The translations under genes were made by a program, and so were the position numbers. Positions 41,378 through 50,526 of a stretch of DNA of 64,000 nt are shown here, in pieces. Positions within the stretch are counted from its first letter, which is position 1. Every line of letters begins with the position of its first letter. The notes beneath the pieces were generated by a model. It saw nothing but the letters and a program-made list of their open reading frames with translations, was not told where the DNA came from and ran no database searches. Source of the stretch: Agromyces tardus (GTDB lineage Bacteria; Actinomycetota; Actinomycetes; Actinomycetales; Microbacteriaceae); assembly GCF_003710805.1 (NCBI RefSeq), contig NZ_RHHB01000012.1:1-64000 (forward strand), read 5' to 3'.

Positions 41378-42319
41378 CTACTTGACTGCTCCTGCGGTGA
41401 TGCCCCGGGTGAGGGTGCGTTGGAAGATGAGGAAGAACACGAGCGTGGGGATGAGGCCGAGCAGCGCCGACGCGCTCGTGGTCGTGACGTCCATGAGCCG
41501 GTCGCCCTGCAGCACGGTGATCGCCACCGGCACGGTCTGCGTGTCGTTCGACACCAGGAACGTGAGCGGGATCAGGAACTCGTTCCACGTCCAGATGAAG
41601 AAGAAGATGAGCAGCACCGACAGGGTGGGCCGGGAGATCGGGTAGACGACCCGCCACAGGATCTGCCAGCGGCTCGCGCCGTCGAGCGACGCCGCCTCGA
41701 GCAGCTCCTTGGGGAAGGTGCCGTACACCGACGCGAGCAGGTAGGTGCCGAACGCCGACTGGATGACCGTGAAGATGATGATGACCGCCCACTGGCTGTC
41801 GTAGAGCCCCACCTCCTTGAACATGAAGTAGAGCGGGTAGAGCAGCACCTCCTGCGGCAGCATGTTGGCGAGCAGGATGATGACGACGATCCACAACCGG
41901 CCCTTCACGCGGCCGATGCCGAGCGCGAACGCGTTGAACATCGAGAGCGCCACCGCGAACACGGCGACGAGCCCCGAGATGAAGATGCTGTTGCCCAGCT
42001 TCTGAGGGAAGTCGACGCGTTCCCAGAAGGCGACGATGCCGTCGAAGTACAGCGAGGTCGGCAGGGTCAGCGGACCCGAGGTGCTGTAGTCGGCGGGCGA
42101 CTTGAACGAGTTGATGAGGATCATGAGGAACGGCACGGCGATGAGGAAGCCGAGCACGATCGCCACGAGGAGCACGACCCAGTCGCCCGTGGTGCGGCGC
42201 GTGGGCCCGCCGCCGCGGCTGCGGCCGCGCCGGCCCCGCTGACGGCCCTCCCGGTCCTTCGGCGGTTCGAGCACGGATGCCTCGAGGGTCGCGGTGGTCT
42301 CGTCGAGCACGGCGCTCAT
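41378..42319 (-). CDS. ABC sugar permease, MalG type (alpha-xyloside importer)
   Basis: The 313-residue membrane protein has a very basic N-terminus (residues about 20-45, rich in Arg and Gly), six membrane segments and the EAA loop L-E-A-A-S-L-D-G-A-S-R-W. It overlaps the upstream permease stop (ATGA) and leads within two bases into the GH31 gene. No ATPase is encoded nearby. Confidence 0.89.
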   Translation of the reverse strand: MSAVLDETTATLEASVLEPPKDREGRQRGRRGRSRGGGPTRRTTGDWVVLLVAIVLGFLIAVPFLMILINSFKSPADYSTSGPLTLPTSLYFDGIVAFWERVDFPQKLGNSIFISGLVAVFAVALSMFNAFALGIGRVKGRLWIVVIILLANMLPQEVLLYPLYFMFKEVGLYDSQWAVIIIFTVIQSAFGTYLLASVYGTFPKELLEAASLDGASRWQILWRVVYPISRPTLSVLLIFFFIWTWNEFLIPLTFLVSNDTQTVPVAITVLQGDRLMDVTTTSASALLGLIPTLVFFLIFQRTLTRGITAGAVK

Positions 42320-43296
42320 CGGCCCTCCTCCTTCTTCTCTGCGCGGTTCTGCGCGAGGATGAACACGACGCTGACCGCGGCGATGACGATCGTGAGCGCC
42401 GTCGCGATGGTGGCGCCGTAGCCGACCTGCTGCGACTGGAAGAACTCGCTGTACGCGTAGTAGGCGGGCACCATCGTCGAGGTGCCGGGGCCGCCGCGGG
42501 TCAGCGCGTAGACCGGCCCGAACACCTTGAGCGCGGCGATCGTGCAGGTGAGGGTCACGACGAAGATCTCGGGGCGGATGATGCCCACCGTGATCGCCTG
42601 GAACCGCTGGAACCAGTTCGCCCCGTCGAGCTCGGCGGCCTCGTACAGCTCGGGGTCGACGCGCTGCAGCGCGGCCATGAAGATCACGATCGGGTAGCCG
42701 AGCTGCACCCAGACCATGATCACCATGATGCTCGGCAGTGCGGTGGCGGGGTCGCCCAGCCAGTTGTGCTGCAGCTCGCCGAGCCCGATCGTCTCGAGCA
42801 CCTGGTTCAGGGCGCCGTTCTGCGGCCGCAGGATCCAGCCGATGACGATCGCGGCGATGACCGCGGGGAGGATCTGCGGCAGGTAGTACGTGGCGCGCAG
42901 GAAGCTCGCGAGCCGCCCGCCGAACTTCTTGCCGATGAGGTCGAAGAGCATCGCCGCGAGCACGAGCCCGAGCAGCGTGGGCACCAGCACCATCGCGACG
43001 ATCATCGCGATCGAGTTGCCGAACGACGTCCAGAACACCTCGTCGCCGAGCAGCTTCGTCCAGTTCTCGAGCCCGATCCACTCCGGCGGGCGGATGCCGC
43101 GGTAGTCCGTGAACGTCAGGTAGACGTTCCAGACCAGCGGGATGACGATGATCACGGTGAGCAGCGCGAGGCCCGGAACGAGGTAGAGCCAGTAGGCGTT
43201 GCGGCTCGAGCCGGGGATGAGGCTCGACGGGGCGCGGCGCGCGGCGCGCGGCGCCTCCGCGGTGGTGACCGCCCGGGTGTCGGGGGCGATGGTCAT
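42316..43296 (-). CDS. ABC sugar permease, MalF type (alpha-xyloside importer)
   Basis: The 326-residue partner permease has its first membrane segment at Y-W-L-Y-L-V-P-G-L-A-L-L and the EAA loop Y-E-A-A-E-L-D-G-A-N-W-F. I start at ATG 43296 (M-T-I-A-P-D) because the upstream codons fall into the intercistronic stem-loop. GGA-rich sequence lies just upstream. Confidence 0.89.
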   Translation of the reverse strand: MTIAPDTRAVTTAEAPRAARRAPSSLIPGSSRNAYWLYLVPGLALLTVIIVIPLVWNVYLTFTDYRGIRPPEWIGLENWTKLLGDEVFWTSFGNSIAMIVAMVLVPTLLGLVLAAMLFDLIGKKFGGRLASFLRATYYLPQILPAVIAAIVIGWILRPQNGALNQVLETIGLGELQHNWLGDPATALPSIMVIMVWVQLGYPIVIFMAALQRVDPELYEAAELDGANWFQRFQAITVGIIRPEIFVVTLTCTIAALKVFGPVYALTRGGPGTSTMVPAYYAYSEFFQSQQVGYGATIATALTIVIAAVSVVFILAQNRAEKKEEGR

Positions 43297-43319
43297 GATG
43301 GGTCCTTCCGATCGGAGGA

Positions 43320-43362
43320 CGGATGCCACGGGCGCGGCGCACACTCCGGCCCGCGGCATCCG
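43320..43362 (-). other. Intercistronic stem-loop between binding-protein and permease genes
   Basis: CGGATGCCACGGG (43320-43332) pairs with CCCGCGGCATCCG (43350-43362), 12 of 13 positions, around a 17-base loop. It follows the binding-protein stop by six bases, at the same place as the stem at 14231-14263 in the arabinosaccharide operon. Confidence 0.7.
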
Positions 43363-43368
43363 CTCGGG

Positions 43369-44661
43369 TCAGCCGACGATGTCGTCGACGCCCGCCTGGT
43401 ACTGCTCGCCGAGCTGCTGCTGCACCTCGGCGGGCGACTTGGTGCCGTTGACGAGCTCCTGCAGGCCGGCGTTCAGCTGGTCGTAGAAGGTGGGCGTGGG
43501 CCAGTCGGGGTAGAACGCGATGCCGTCGCGCTCGGTGAGCGCGTTGAAGTTCGCGATGAGCTCGGCGCTCTTCTCGTCGGTGATGTCGGCGGGGTCGGCC
43601 GCCACGGGCACGCCGCCGTTGTTGCCGATGAGGGCCTGGATCTCGGGACGCATCGTGATGTCGATGAACTCGTAGGCGAGCTCCTTGTTCTTCGCGTTCT
43701 CGGGAACGACCCACATGTTGCCCGCGGAGCCCGGGGACATCTCGGCGCCGGGGAACAGGAAGGTGCCCCACTCGAAGCCGTCGATCTCGGTGGCGAACCG
43801 GTTGTGCCACCAGCTGCCGGAGAAGAAGATCGGGTAGTCGCCGTTGATGAACTCGACGCCCGCGTCCTCGGCCTTGATGCCGCTCGCGTCGGTCGAGATG
43901 TAGCCCTTGTCGGTCCAGTCCTTGATGGTCTCCGTGGCGTACGAGATCTCGGGGCCCTGCCAGTCGACGTCGCCCGTGTAGAGCTGGTAGTCGTCGACGA
44001 AGGAGCGGTCGGCCTTGCTCAGTGCGAGCTGGTACCAGAGCTGGCCGAGCGGGTACTCCGCCGCCGACTCGGCGAGCGGGGTGACGCCCTGGGCCGTGAA
44101 GGCCTGCAGCACCGACTCGAACTCGTCGATCGTGGTGGGGATCTCGAGGCCGGCGGCGTCGAACGCGTCCTTGTTGTAGTAGACCTCGACGAACTCGCCG
44201 TAGTTCGGCACGCCGTACCAGCTGCCGGAGCCCATGATGCCCCGCTCGTCGTACCGCGCGGTCGTCTGCAGGCTCGGGCTCAGCCGGTCGTCCCAGCCGT
44301 GCTCGGCGACGACGTCGTCGAGGTTCGTGAGCAGCCCCTGGCTCGAGAGGAGGCCCGCGGTGGCGTTGCCCTTGTTGTACTCGAGGATGTCGGGCGCCTC
44401 GTCGGAGTTCAGCACCTGGCTCGCCGTCGAGCGGATCTGCTCGAAGCTCTTCTCCTCGAACTCGACCGTGGCTCCGGTCTCCTTCTCGAAGGTCGTGATG
44501 GCCTGGTCCCAGGCGATGCCCATGGCGCTGTCGGCGCCCTCGTAGTGCCAGAGGCGGAGGACGTTGTCGTCTCCCGAGTCGCCGGAGCCGGAGCATCCGG
44601 TGAGGACGAGTGCCGCGGCGGCGATCGCCGCCGCGGCGCCCACGAGTCTGGTGTGCTTCAT
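43369..44661 (-). CDS. ABC sugar-binding lipoprotein (alpha-xyloside importer)
   Basis: The 430-residue lipoprotein has a signal peptide ending L-T-G-C (Cys23) and a Gly/Ser/Asp linker, then L-R-L-W-H-Y-E-G-A-D as in family 1 binding proteins. It heads the operon with two permeases, GH31 and a LacI gene. A perfect LacI-type operator lies about 70 bp upstream. Substrate inferred from GH31: xyloglucan-derived or other alpha-xylosides. Confidence 0.9.
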   Translation of the reverse strand: MKHTRLVGAAAAIAAAALVLTGCSGSGDSGDDNVLRLWHYEGADSAMGIAWDQAITTFEKETGATVEFEEKSFEQIRSTASQVLNSDEAPDILEYNKGNATAGLLSSQGLLTNLDDVVAEHGWDDRLSPSLQTTARYDERGIMGSGSWYGVPNYGEFVEVYYNKDAFDAAGLEIPTTIDEFESVLQAFTAQGVTPLAESAAEYPLGQLWYQLALSKADRSFVDDYQLYTGDVDWQGPEISYATETIKDWTDKGYISTDASGIKAEDAGVEFINGDYPIFFSGSWWHNRFATEIDGFEWGTFLFPGAEMSPGSAGNMWVVPENAKNKELAYEFIDITMRPEIQALIGNNGGVPVAADPADITDEKSAELIANFNALTERDGIAFYPDWPTPTFYDQLNAGLQELVNGTKSPAEVQQQLGEQYQAGVDDIVG

Positions 44662-44727
44662 TGCGTTCTCCTTGGTGGGGTGGTGCTGGGTGGGGATGGT
44701 GGGTGGATGCGGCCGGGCGTCGATATA

Positions 44728-44743
44728 GTCGAAGCGCTTCGAC
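44728..44743. promoter_or_regulatory. Perfect LacI operator upstream of the alpha-xyloside operon
   Basis: GTCGAAGCGCTTCGAC is a perfect 16-bp palindrome with the central CG typical of LacI-family sites. It lies between the regulator stop and the binding-protein gene. An almost identical site precedes the regulator gene itself (45881-45894). Confidence 0.8.
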
Positions 44744-44794
44744 GACGAGCCGCGAGGAACGCCGGCTCGATGGGGGCGGAGAGCCGGCGAGGTC

Positions 44795-45835
44795 TCAGTC
44801 GGGCGGATGCGCCGCCACGGAGCCGTCGGCCGCCTCGCCCACGGAGCCGTGCTCGTGGTACTCGGGGGCGATGAGGCGCACGCCCGGCGCGGGCGGCGCA
44901 GGGGTCATCGACTGCATCGCCAGGTCGACGGCGAGATCGCACGAGGCCTGGGGAATGAGCGGGATGACGTCGAGGGGCGGCTGGAACGAGGTGGTGTCGA
45001 AGGTCGCGCCGACCGAGACGACGGCGACGTCGCCGGGCACCGAGAGCCCTCGGGCGGCGAGCGCGTCGAGCACCGCGAGGTGGGTCGCGTCGTCGCAGTG
45101 CAGCACGAGGCCGGTGACCCCGCGCTCGAGCAGGGCCTCGACGGCGGCGCGCACGGCGGCACCGCGCGTCCCGCCCGCCTCGGGGCGCTCGACGGAGGAG
45201 TCGAGCCCGAGCTCGGCGGCACGCCGCTCGAATCCGGCGCGGACGCGCGGCGGGAAGTTGGACCGGAGGTACGCGCCCGGCGGGTGTCCGACGAGGCCGA
45301 TCGAGCGGTGGCCGGCTGCGGCGAGGTGGTCGACGGCGAGCGCCGCAGCCGCCTCGAAGTCGAGGTCGACGCAGACGAGGCCCTCATGATCGTTCGGCAC
45401 CCCGATGAACACCGAGGGGATGTCGAGCCGTCGGGCGAGGCCCACCCGCTCGTCGTCGGGGGCGACGTCGAGCACGAGCACCGCGTCGGCCAGCCCGCTG
45501 GATGCGACGCGGCGCATGCCCGCCGTCGCCTCCTCGTCGGTGAGCAGCAGCACGTCGTAGTCGTACCGGCGGGCCGCGATCGAGGTGGCGAGCACGAACG
45601 ACATGTGGGCGGGCGCATGGGTGTCGGCGCGGAACGGCTCGGTCAGCGCGAAGATGTTGGTGCGCCGGCCGGCGAGCATGCGGGCGCCCGCGTTGGGCCG
45701 GTAGTCGAGCTCGCGCACGGCCTGCTCGATGCGGCGGCGGGTCTCGGCCGAGATCGTGCGCTTGCCGCTGAGCGCATACGACACGGTGCTGATCGAGACG
45801 CCGGCGGCCTTGGCCACCTCGTCGATCTTCGCCAT
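44795..45835 (-). CDS. LacI-family regulator of the alpha-xyloside operon
   Basis: The 346-residue repressor has a canonical helix-turn-helix, [24 protein letters not shown], hinge helix and sensor domain. ATG 45835 is chosen from the conserved M-A-K-I-D-E-V start. It is followed by the operon it probably controls, and the AAGCGCTT-cored palindrome occurs before both, which supports autoregulation. Confidence 0.9.
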   Translation of the reverse strand: MAKIDEVAKAAGVSISTVSYALSGKRTISAETRRRIEQAVRELDYRPNAGARMLAGRRTNIFALTEPFRADTHAPAHMSFVLATSIAARRYDYDVLLLTDEEATAGMRRVASSGLADAVLVLDVAPDDERVGLARRLDIPSVFIGVPNDHEGLVCVDLDFEAAAALAVDHLAAAGHRSIGLVGHPPGAYLRSNFPPRVRAGFERRAAELGLDSSVERPEAGGTRGAAVRAAVEALLERGVTGLVLHCDDATHLAVLDALAARGLSVPGDVAVVSVGATFDTTSFQPPLDVIPLIPQASCDLAVDLAMQSMTPAPPAPGVRLIAPEYHEHGSVGEAADGSVAAHPPD

Positions 45836-45880
45836 GTCGGACTCCCTCGTCTGGGTGCTGCACGCCTCGACGGGGGATCG

Positions 45881-45894
45881 TCTAAGCGCTTCGA
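45881..45894 (-). promoter_or_regulatory. LacI operator upstream of its own gene
   Basis: TCTAAGCGCTTCGA differs at one position from TCGAAGCGCTTCGA at 44729-44742. It is 46 bp before the regulator start, suited to repression of its own transcription. Confidence 0.7.
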
Positions 45895-45941
45895 TTGCTA
45901 CGTCGGGCACTGTACGCACATCGATTCGGCGTGCGCAAGTG

Positions 45942-46030
45942 TTTTGTGGAATTTGAGAACAAATGGCTCTCCGGCGTGCGCGACGACTTGCGCGGCGAGC
46001 CCGCCACGGCTTATGTTGTATATGCCAACA
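45942..46030 (+). promoter_or_regulatory. xylA promoter with TTGT/ACAA inverted repeats
   Basis: TTGCGC (45988-45993), 18 bp and TATGTT (46012-46017) are a plausible promoter. TGTTG-7-CAACA (46014-46030) overlaps the -10 box and TTTGT-11-ACAAA (45943-45963) lies upstream. AT-rich TTGTT/AACAA half-sites are typical of ROK-type XylR regulators, so a xylose-responsive ROK protein may act here. Confidence 0.5.
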
Positions 46031-46060
46031 AATCAACGTCGATGCCCGAAAGGCCCGCCC

Positions 46061-47254
46061 ATGGCTCCCACACCCACTCGCGACGACAAGTTCTCCTTCG
46101 GCCTCTGGACGATCGGCTACAACGGCACCGATCCCTTCGGCGGCCCGACGCGCAACGCCCTCGACGTCGTGCACGTCGTCGAGAAGCTCTCCGAGCTCGG
46201 CGCCTACGGCCTCACGTTCCACGACGACGACCTCTTCGCGTTCGGCTCGACCGACGCCGAGCGCCAGAAGCAGATCGACCGTCTGAAGCAGGTGCTCGCC
46301 GACACCGGCGTGATCATCCCGATGGTCACCACCAACCTCTTCAGCGCCCCGGTCTTCAAGGACGGCGGCTTCACCTCGAACGACCGCCAGGTGCGCCGCT
46401 TCGCCCTGCGCAAGGTGCTGCGCAACCTCGACCTCGCCGCTGAGCTCGGCGCGAAGACGTTCGTGATGTGGGGCGGCCGCGAGGGCGCCGAGTACGACGC
46501 CGCGAAGGACGTCCGCCAGGCGCTCGAGCGCTACCGCGAGGCCGTCAACCTGCTCGGCGACTACGTGACCGACAAGGGCTACGACCTCCGCTTCGCGATC
46601 GAGCCCAAGCCCAACGAGCCGCGCGGCGACATCCTGCTGCCGACGGTGGGCCACGCGCTCGCGTTCATCGACTCGCTCGAGCGCCCCGAGCTCGTGGGCC
46701 TCAACCCCGAGGTCGGCCACGAGCAGATGGCGGGCCTCAACTTCGCCGCGGGCATCGCACAGGCGCTGTACCACGACAAGCTCTTCCACATCGACCTCAA
46801 CGGCCAGCGCGGCATCAAGTACGACCAGGACCTCGTGTTCGGCCACGGCGACCTGCACAACGCGTTCGCGCTCGTCGACCTGCTCGAGAACGGCGGCCCC
46901 GACGGCGGCCAGGCCTACACGGGCCCCCGCCACTTCGACTACAAGCCGAGCCGCACCGAGGACGAGACCGGCGTCTGGGACTCGGCCGCCGCGAACATGC
47001 GCACCTACCTGCTGCTGAAGGAGCGCGCCGCGGCCTTCCGCGCCGACCCCGAGGTGCAGGCGGCGCTCGAGGCCGCCAAGGTCTTCGAGCTCGCCCAGCC
47101 CACGCTCGGCGCGGGCGAGTCCTACGACGACCTGCTCGCCGACCGCTCGGCCTACGAGGACTTCGACACGAGCGCCTACCTCGGCGGCAAGGGCTTCGGC
47201 TTCGTGCGCCTGCAGCAGCTGGCCACCGAGCACCTCATGGGCGCTCGCGGCTGA
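46061..47254 (+). CDS. xylA: Xylose isomerase
   Basis: The enzyme interconverts D-xylose and D-xylulose. The 397-residue, short-type protein keeps Streptomyces numbering: H54, E181 and K183 in [13 protein letters not shown], then [13 protein letters not shown] and H-I-D-L-N-G-Q-R-G for the two metal sites. ATG 46061 is preceded by GAAAGG. It diverges from the LacI regulator; xylB follows after 140 bp containing a large hairpin. Confidence 0.95.
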   Translation: MAPTPTRDDKFSFGLWTIGYNGTDPFGGPTRNALDVVHVVEKLSELGAYGLTFHDDDLFAFGSTDAERQKQIDRLKQVLADTGVIIPMVTTNLFSAPVFKDGGFTSNDRQVRRFALRKVLRNLDLAAELGAKTFVMWGGREGAEYDAAKDVRQALERYREAVNLLGDYVTDKGYDLRFAIEPKPNEPRGDILLPTVGHALAFIDSLERPELVGLNPEVGHEQMAGLNFAAGIAQALYHDKLFHIDLNGQRGIKYDQDLVFGHGDLHNAFALVDLLENGGPDGGQAYTGPRHFDYKPSRTEDETGVWDSAAANMRTYLLLKERAAAFRADPEVQAALEAAKVFELAQPTLGAGESYDDLLADRSAYEDFDTSAYLGGKGFGFVRLQQLATEHLMGARG

Positions 47255-47271
47255 CCGTCCGTCTCGCCGTT

Positions 47272-47340
47272 TCAGGAACGGCGACGCCTCGATCGGCGTG
47301 TCGGCATCCGACACGCCGGCGGGCGGCACAGGGTTCCTGA
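47272..47340 (+). terminator. Nested hairpin between xylA and xylB
   Basis: An inner stem of 11 perfect pairs (CGGCGTGTCGG at 47294-47304 with its complement at 47308-47318, loop CAT) sits inside an outer stem TCAGGAAC (47272-47279)/GTTCCTGA (47333-47340). No U-tract follows, so it may end or thin out transcription after xylA, or stabilise the xylA mRNA. Confidence 0.65.
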
Positions 47341-47394
47341 GCGGCGCCCCAGGGTCCGCACGCCACGTCCACTCACCCGCACCGGGAGGAAGCA

Positions 47395-48789
47395 ATGCCG
47401 CTCGTCGCCGGCGTCGACTCGTCGACGCAGTCCTGCAAGGTCGTCATCCGGGACGCCGCGACCGGAGCGCTCGTGCGCTCCGGTCGTGCTCCGCATCCCG
47501 CCGGCACCGAGGTCGACCCCGCCGCGTGGTGGGGCGCCCTGCTCACGGCGTTGGCGGATGCCGGTGGGCTCGACGGCGTCGCGGCGATCTCGATCGGCGG
47601 GCAGCAGCACGGCATGGTCGTGCTCGACGCCGAGGGCCGCGTCATCCGCGATGCCCTGCTCTGGAACGACACCCGTTCGGCGCAGGCGGCGCGCGAGCTG
47701 ATCGGCGAGGTCGGCGCCGACGAGTACGCGCGCCGGACGGGTGTCGTGCCCGTCGCGTCGTTCACGGCGACGAAGCTGCGGTGGCTGCGCGACGCCGAGC
47801 CCGACAACGCGGCGCGCGTCGCGGCGGTCGCCCTCCCCCACGACTGGCTCACCTGGCGCCTGCGCGGCTACGGGCCGGTCGGGGAGTCGCCGCTCGGGCC
47901 CGTGCTCGACGAGCTCACCACCGACCGGTCCGACGCGAGCGGCACGGCGTACTGGGGCGCGGCCGGCTACGACCGCGAGCTGCTCGTGCGCGCGCTCGGG
48001 CACGACGCGATCCTGCCGCGCGTGCTCGGTCCGGCGGATGCCGCGGGCCGCACGCCCGACGGCATCCTCGTGGGCCCCGGCGCGGGCGACAACGCCGCCG
48101 CGGCACTCGGGCTCGACGCGGCATCCGGCGACGTCGTCGTCTCGATCGGCACGAGCGGCACGGTGTTCGCCGTCACGGACTCCCCCGTCGCCGACGTCTC
48201 GGGCACGGTCGCGGGCTTCGCGGATGCCACGGGCCGGTTCCTGCCGCTCATCGCCACGCTCAACGCGGCGCGCGTGCTCGACGCGACCGCGGGCCTGCTC
48301 GGCGTCGACCACGCCGAGCTCGGGCGCCTCGCCCTGCAGGCGGAGCCCGGGGCATCCGGCGCCGTGCTCGTGCCGTACTTCGAGGGCGAGCGCACGCCGA
48401 ACCTGCCCGACGCGACCGCGTCGTTCACGGGCCTCACGCTCGCGAACACGACGCGCCCGTCGATCGCGCGCGCCGCCGTGGAGGGGCTGCTCTGCGGGCT
48501 GGCGGACGGACTCGACGCCGTGCGCGTCCAGGGCGTCCAGGCACGCCGGCTGCTGCTCATCGGCGGCGCCGCCCAGAACCCCGCCGTGCAGGCGGTGGCG
48601 GCGCAGGTGTTCGACCTGCCGGTCACGGTGCCCGCGCCCGGCGAGTACGTCGCCGACGGCGCGGCTCGCCAGGCCGCCTGGGTGCTCACGGGCGAGCGGC
48701 CCGCGTGGCCGGTGGCGTCGGGCGATCCGCTGCCCGTCGACACGCGTGCGGTGATCCGACGGCAGTACGCCGAGCGCGCCGCGGTGTGA
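47395..48789 (+). CDS. xylB: Xylulokinase
   Basis: The FGGY-family kinase phosphorylates D-xylulose to xylulose 5-phosphate, feeding the pentose phosphate pathway. The 464-residue protein has the N-terminal phosphate-binding start [11 protein letters not shown], substrate motif G-G-Q-Q-H-G-M-V, and G-A-G-D-N-A-A-A with the catalytic aspartate. GGGAGG is correctly placed before ATG 47395. It follows xylA on the same strand. Confidence 0.94.
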   Translation: MPLVAGVDSSTQSCKVVIRDAATGALVRSGRAPHPAGTEVDPAAWWGALLTALADAGGLDGVAAISIGGQQHGMVVLDAEGRVIRDALLWNDTRSAQAARELIGEVGADEYARRTGVVPVASFTATKLRWLRDAEPDNAARVAAVALPHDWLTWRLRGYGPVGESPLGPVLDELTTDRSDASGTAYWGAAGYDRELLVRALGHDAILPRVLGPADAAGRTPDGILVGPGAGDNAAAALGLDAASGDVVVSIGTSGTVFAVTDSPVADVSGTVAGFADATGRFLPLIATLNAARVLDATAGLLGVDHAELGRLALQAEPGASGAVLVPYFEGERTPNLPDATASFTGLTLANTTRPSIARAAVEGLLCGLADGLDAVRVQGVQARRLLLIGGAAQNPAVQAVAAQVFDLPVTVPAPGEYVADGAARQAAWVLTGERPAWPVASGDPLPVDTRAVIRRQYAERAAV

Positions 48790-48904
48790 CACGCCGCGGG
48801 CGCCCAGGCAACCCCGGTGGCGCATCCGGCCGCGGCGCGTAGCATGCAAGGTGAGACGTCGCCTGGATGACGGCGCCCCGCAACGCTGGAGTGAGGGAGC
48901 GAAG

Positions 48905-49159
48905 ATGTCCGAACCGAACGAGCCCGCAGAGCAGGATCGCCTCGAGGGCAGCTACACGGAAGTCGACGGAGAAGCGCCCCACGAACGCACCGTGGCGGGC
49001 GTGTACACGCGCGAAGAGGGCGAACCCGACGACGAGTCCACCGTCGGCGACTACACCTCCACCGAGGAGCACCCCGACGAGCACGACGCGTCGGAGCGGC
49101 ACGGCAAGTTCATCCGCGGCGCCGACGCCAAGCCGCACCCGGGGCCGCACAAGGTCTGA
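48905..49159 (+). CDS. Small acidic repeat protein, unknown
   Basis: I do not recognise this 84-residue, strongly acidic protein. It contains three imperfect repeats of 16-17 residues with the pattern G-x-Y-T-x(3)-x-G-E, roughly E-G-S-Y-T-E, A-G-V-Y-T-R and V-G-D-Y-T-S, then a basic His/Pro/Lys tail ending G-P-H-K-V. It has no Cys, signal or membrane segment and is probably disordered. GAGGGAG before ATG 48905 and the end shortly before a convergent gene support a real gene. Confidence 0.65.
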   Translation: MSEPNEPAEQDRLEGSYTEVDGEAPHERTVAGVYTREEGEPDDESTVGDYTSTEEHPDEHDASERHGKFIRGADAKPHPGPHKV

Positions 49160-49225
49160 GCCCGCGCCGCCCGCGCTCGCGCGCCGGTCGGTCGCCTGTC
49201 GCACAGGTGGCCGACGGTGCGTGAG

Positions 49226-49307
49226 CGCAATTCCGGAGGCGCCGCGCGACACGCCGCACCGGCGGGGCGCGACACGCCGAGCTTCGGCGCGCCGCTCCGG
49301 AGTTGCG
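49226..49307. terminator. Inverted and direct repeats between convergent genes
   Basis: CGCAATTCCGGAG (49226-49238) pairs with CTCCGGAGTTGCG (49295-49307), 12 of 13. Within the loop GCGCGACACGCCG occurs twice (49244-49256 and 49267-49279). It fills the gap between the small acidic protein gene and the glycerate kinase gene and may act as a two-way terminator. Confidence 0.5.
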
Positions 49308-49345
49308 GGCGCGCCCGTCGGCACGCGGCGGGCCGAGGGGGACCG

Positions 49346-50494
49346 TCAGCCGGTCGCGCGGGCGAGCTCGGCGCCGGCGGCCTCGAGCCAGTGCCGCGTC
49401 TGGGCCATGGCCGCGTCGCTGCCCCCGGCGAGCCCGGCGAGCGAGACGGATGCCACGAAGCCCGCGGCTGCGGCATCCGCCGCGATGACCCCCGCGACGA
49501 GCAACGGTCGCGCGCCCGTCTTCGCGGCGCGTGCGAGCACCTCCGACGGCACCTTGCCCGCGGCGGACTGCCCGTCGAACCGCCCCTCCCCCGTGATCAC
49601 GAGGTCGGCGTCGTCGAGCGCCGCGTCGAGTCCGATGGCGTCCGCGACGGCCGCAGAGCCGCCGGCCATGCGGGCGCCCCAGGCGAGCAGTCCGAAGCCC
49701 GTGCCGCCCGCCGCTCCGGCGCCCGGCGCCCGCGCGAGCGAGTGACCGCCGGGAACGAGCCGGACGAGCCGGGCGAGGTTCGCGTCGAGCACCTCGACCG
49801 TCGCGGCATCCGCCCCCTTCTGCGGCCCGAACACCGCAGCGGCGCCGAGCTCGCCGAGCAGCGGGTTCGTGACGTCGCTGAGGACGAGGGCGCCGCCGGC
49901 GGGCAGGGGACGCAGCCCTGAGAGATCGACTCTCGCGACCGTGCCGAGCCCGCGGTTGCCGAGCTTGACGGGCCGGTTCGCGGCGTCGAGGAACGACCCG
50001 CCGAGCGCCGCGAGCGCCCCGACCCCGCCGTCGGTCGACGCGCTGCCGCCGAGGGCGAGCAGGAGGCGGGTCGCCCCGCCGTCGAGGGCCGCCGCGATCG
50101 CCTCGCCGAAGCCGAGCGTGTGCGCATCGAGGGGCCGCAGCGGGTCGAGCATCGTGATGCCGCTCGTGAGGGCGAGCTCGACCACGGCCGTCCCGTCGGG
50201 CAGGCGGAGCCACGCGGCGTCCGCCGGCCGGCCGTCGGGTCCGTGCACCGTGACGGGCACGCGCTCGGAGCCCGGCACGGCGGCGGCGAACGCGTCGAGC
50301 GTGCCCTCGCCGCCGTCGGCCATCGGTCGCAGCAGGAGTTCGTCGCCCGGATGCACGGTGCGCCAGCCGCGTGCGAGGGCGGCCGCGGCATCCGCTGCGC
50401 TCGCCGTGCCCTTGAAGGAGTCGGGCGCGATCACCACCCGGCGCGGGACCGCGACCGGACCGCCGGCCGAGCTCGCGGCCGCGCCCGTGTTCAT
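49346..50494 (-). CDS. glxK: Glycerate kinase
   Basis: The 382-residue protein belongs to the GarK/GlxK family that phosphorylates D-glycerate. Conserved stretches are A-P-D-S-F-K-G-T near the start, R-P-M-A-D-G-G-E-G-T, G-G-S-A-S-T-D-G-G and D-L-V-I-T-G-E-G-R-F-D. ATG 50494 was chosen over downstream codons because family homology begins about 20 residues later and no better start lies between. It could serve glyoxylate disposal by the glycerate route. It lies 32 bp after the ThuA-like gene. Confidence 0.9.
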   Translation of the reverse strand: MNTGAAASSAGGPVAVPRRVVIAPDSFKGTASAADAAAALARGWRTVHPGDELLLRPMADGGEGTLDAFAAAVPGSERVPVTVHGPDGRPADAAWLRLPDGTAVVELALTSGITMLDPLRPLDAHTLGFGEAIAAALDGGATRLLLALGGSASTDGGVGALAALGGSFLDAANRPVKLGNRGLGTVARVDLSGLRPLPAGGALVLSDVTNPLLGELGAAAVFGPQKGADAATVEVLDANLARLVRLVPGGHSLARAPGAGAAGGTGFGLLAWGARMAGGSAAVADAIGLDAALDDADLVITGEGRFDGQSAAGKVPSEVLARAAKTGARPLLVAGVIAADAAAAGFVASVSLAGLAGGSDAAMAQTRHWLEAAGAELARATG

Positions 50495-50526
50495 CTCCGG
50501 GCCGCCGCCCGGACCCACCCCGCCGC

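Noticed and set aside
44807-46060. Long upstream extension of the xylA reading frame
   Set aside because: It runs antisense through the LacI gene and the operator region; real homology starts at ATG 46061.
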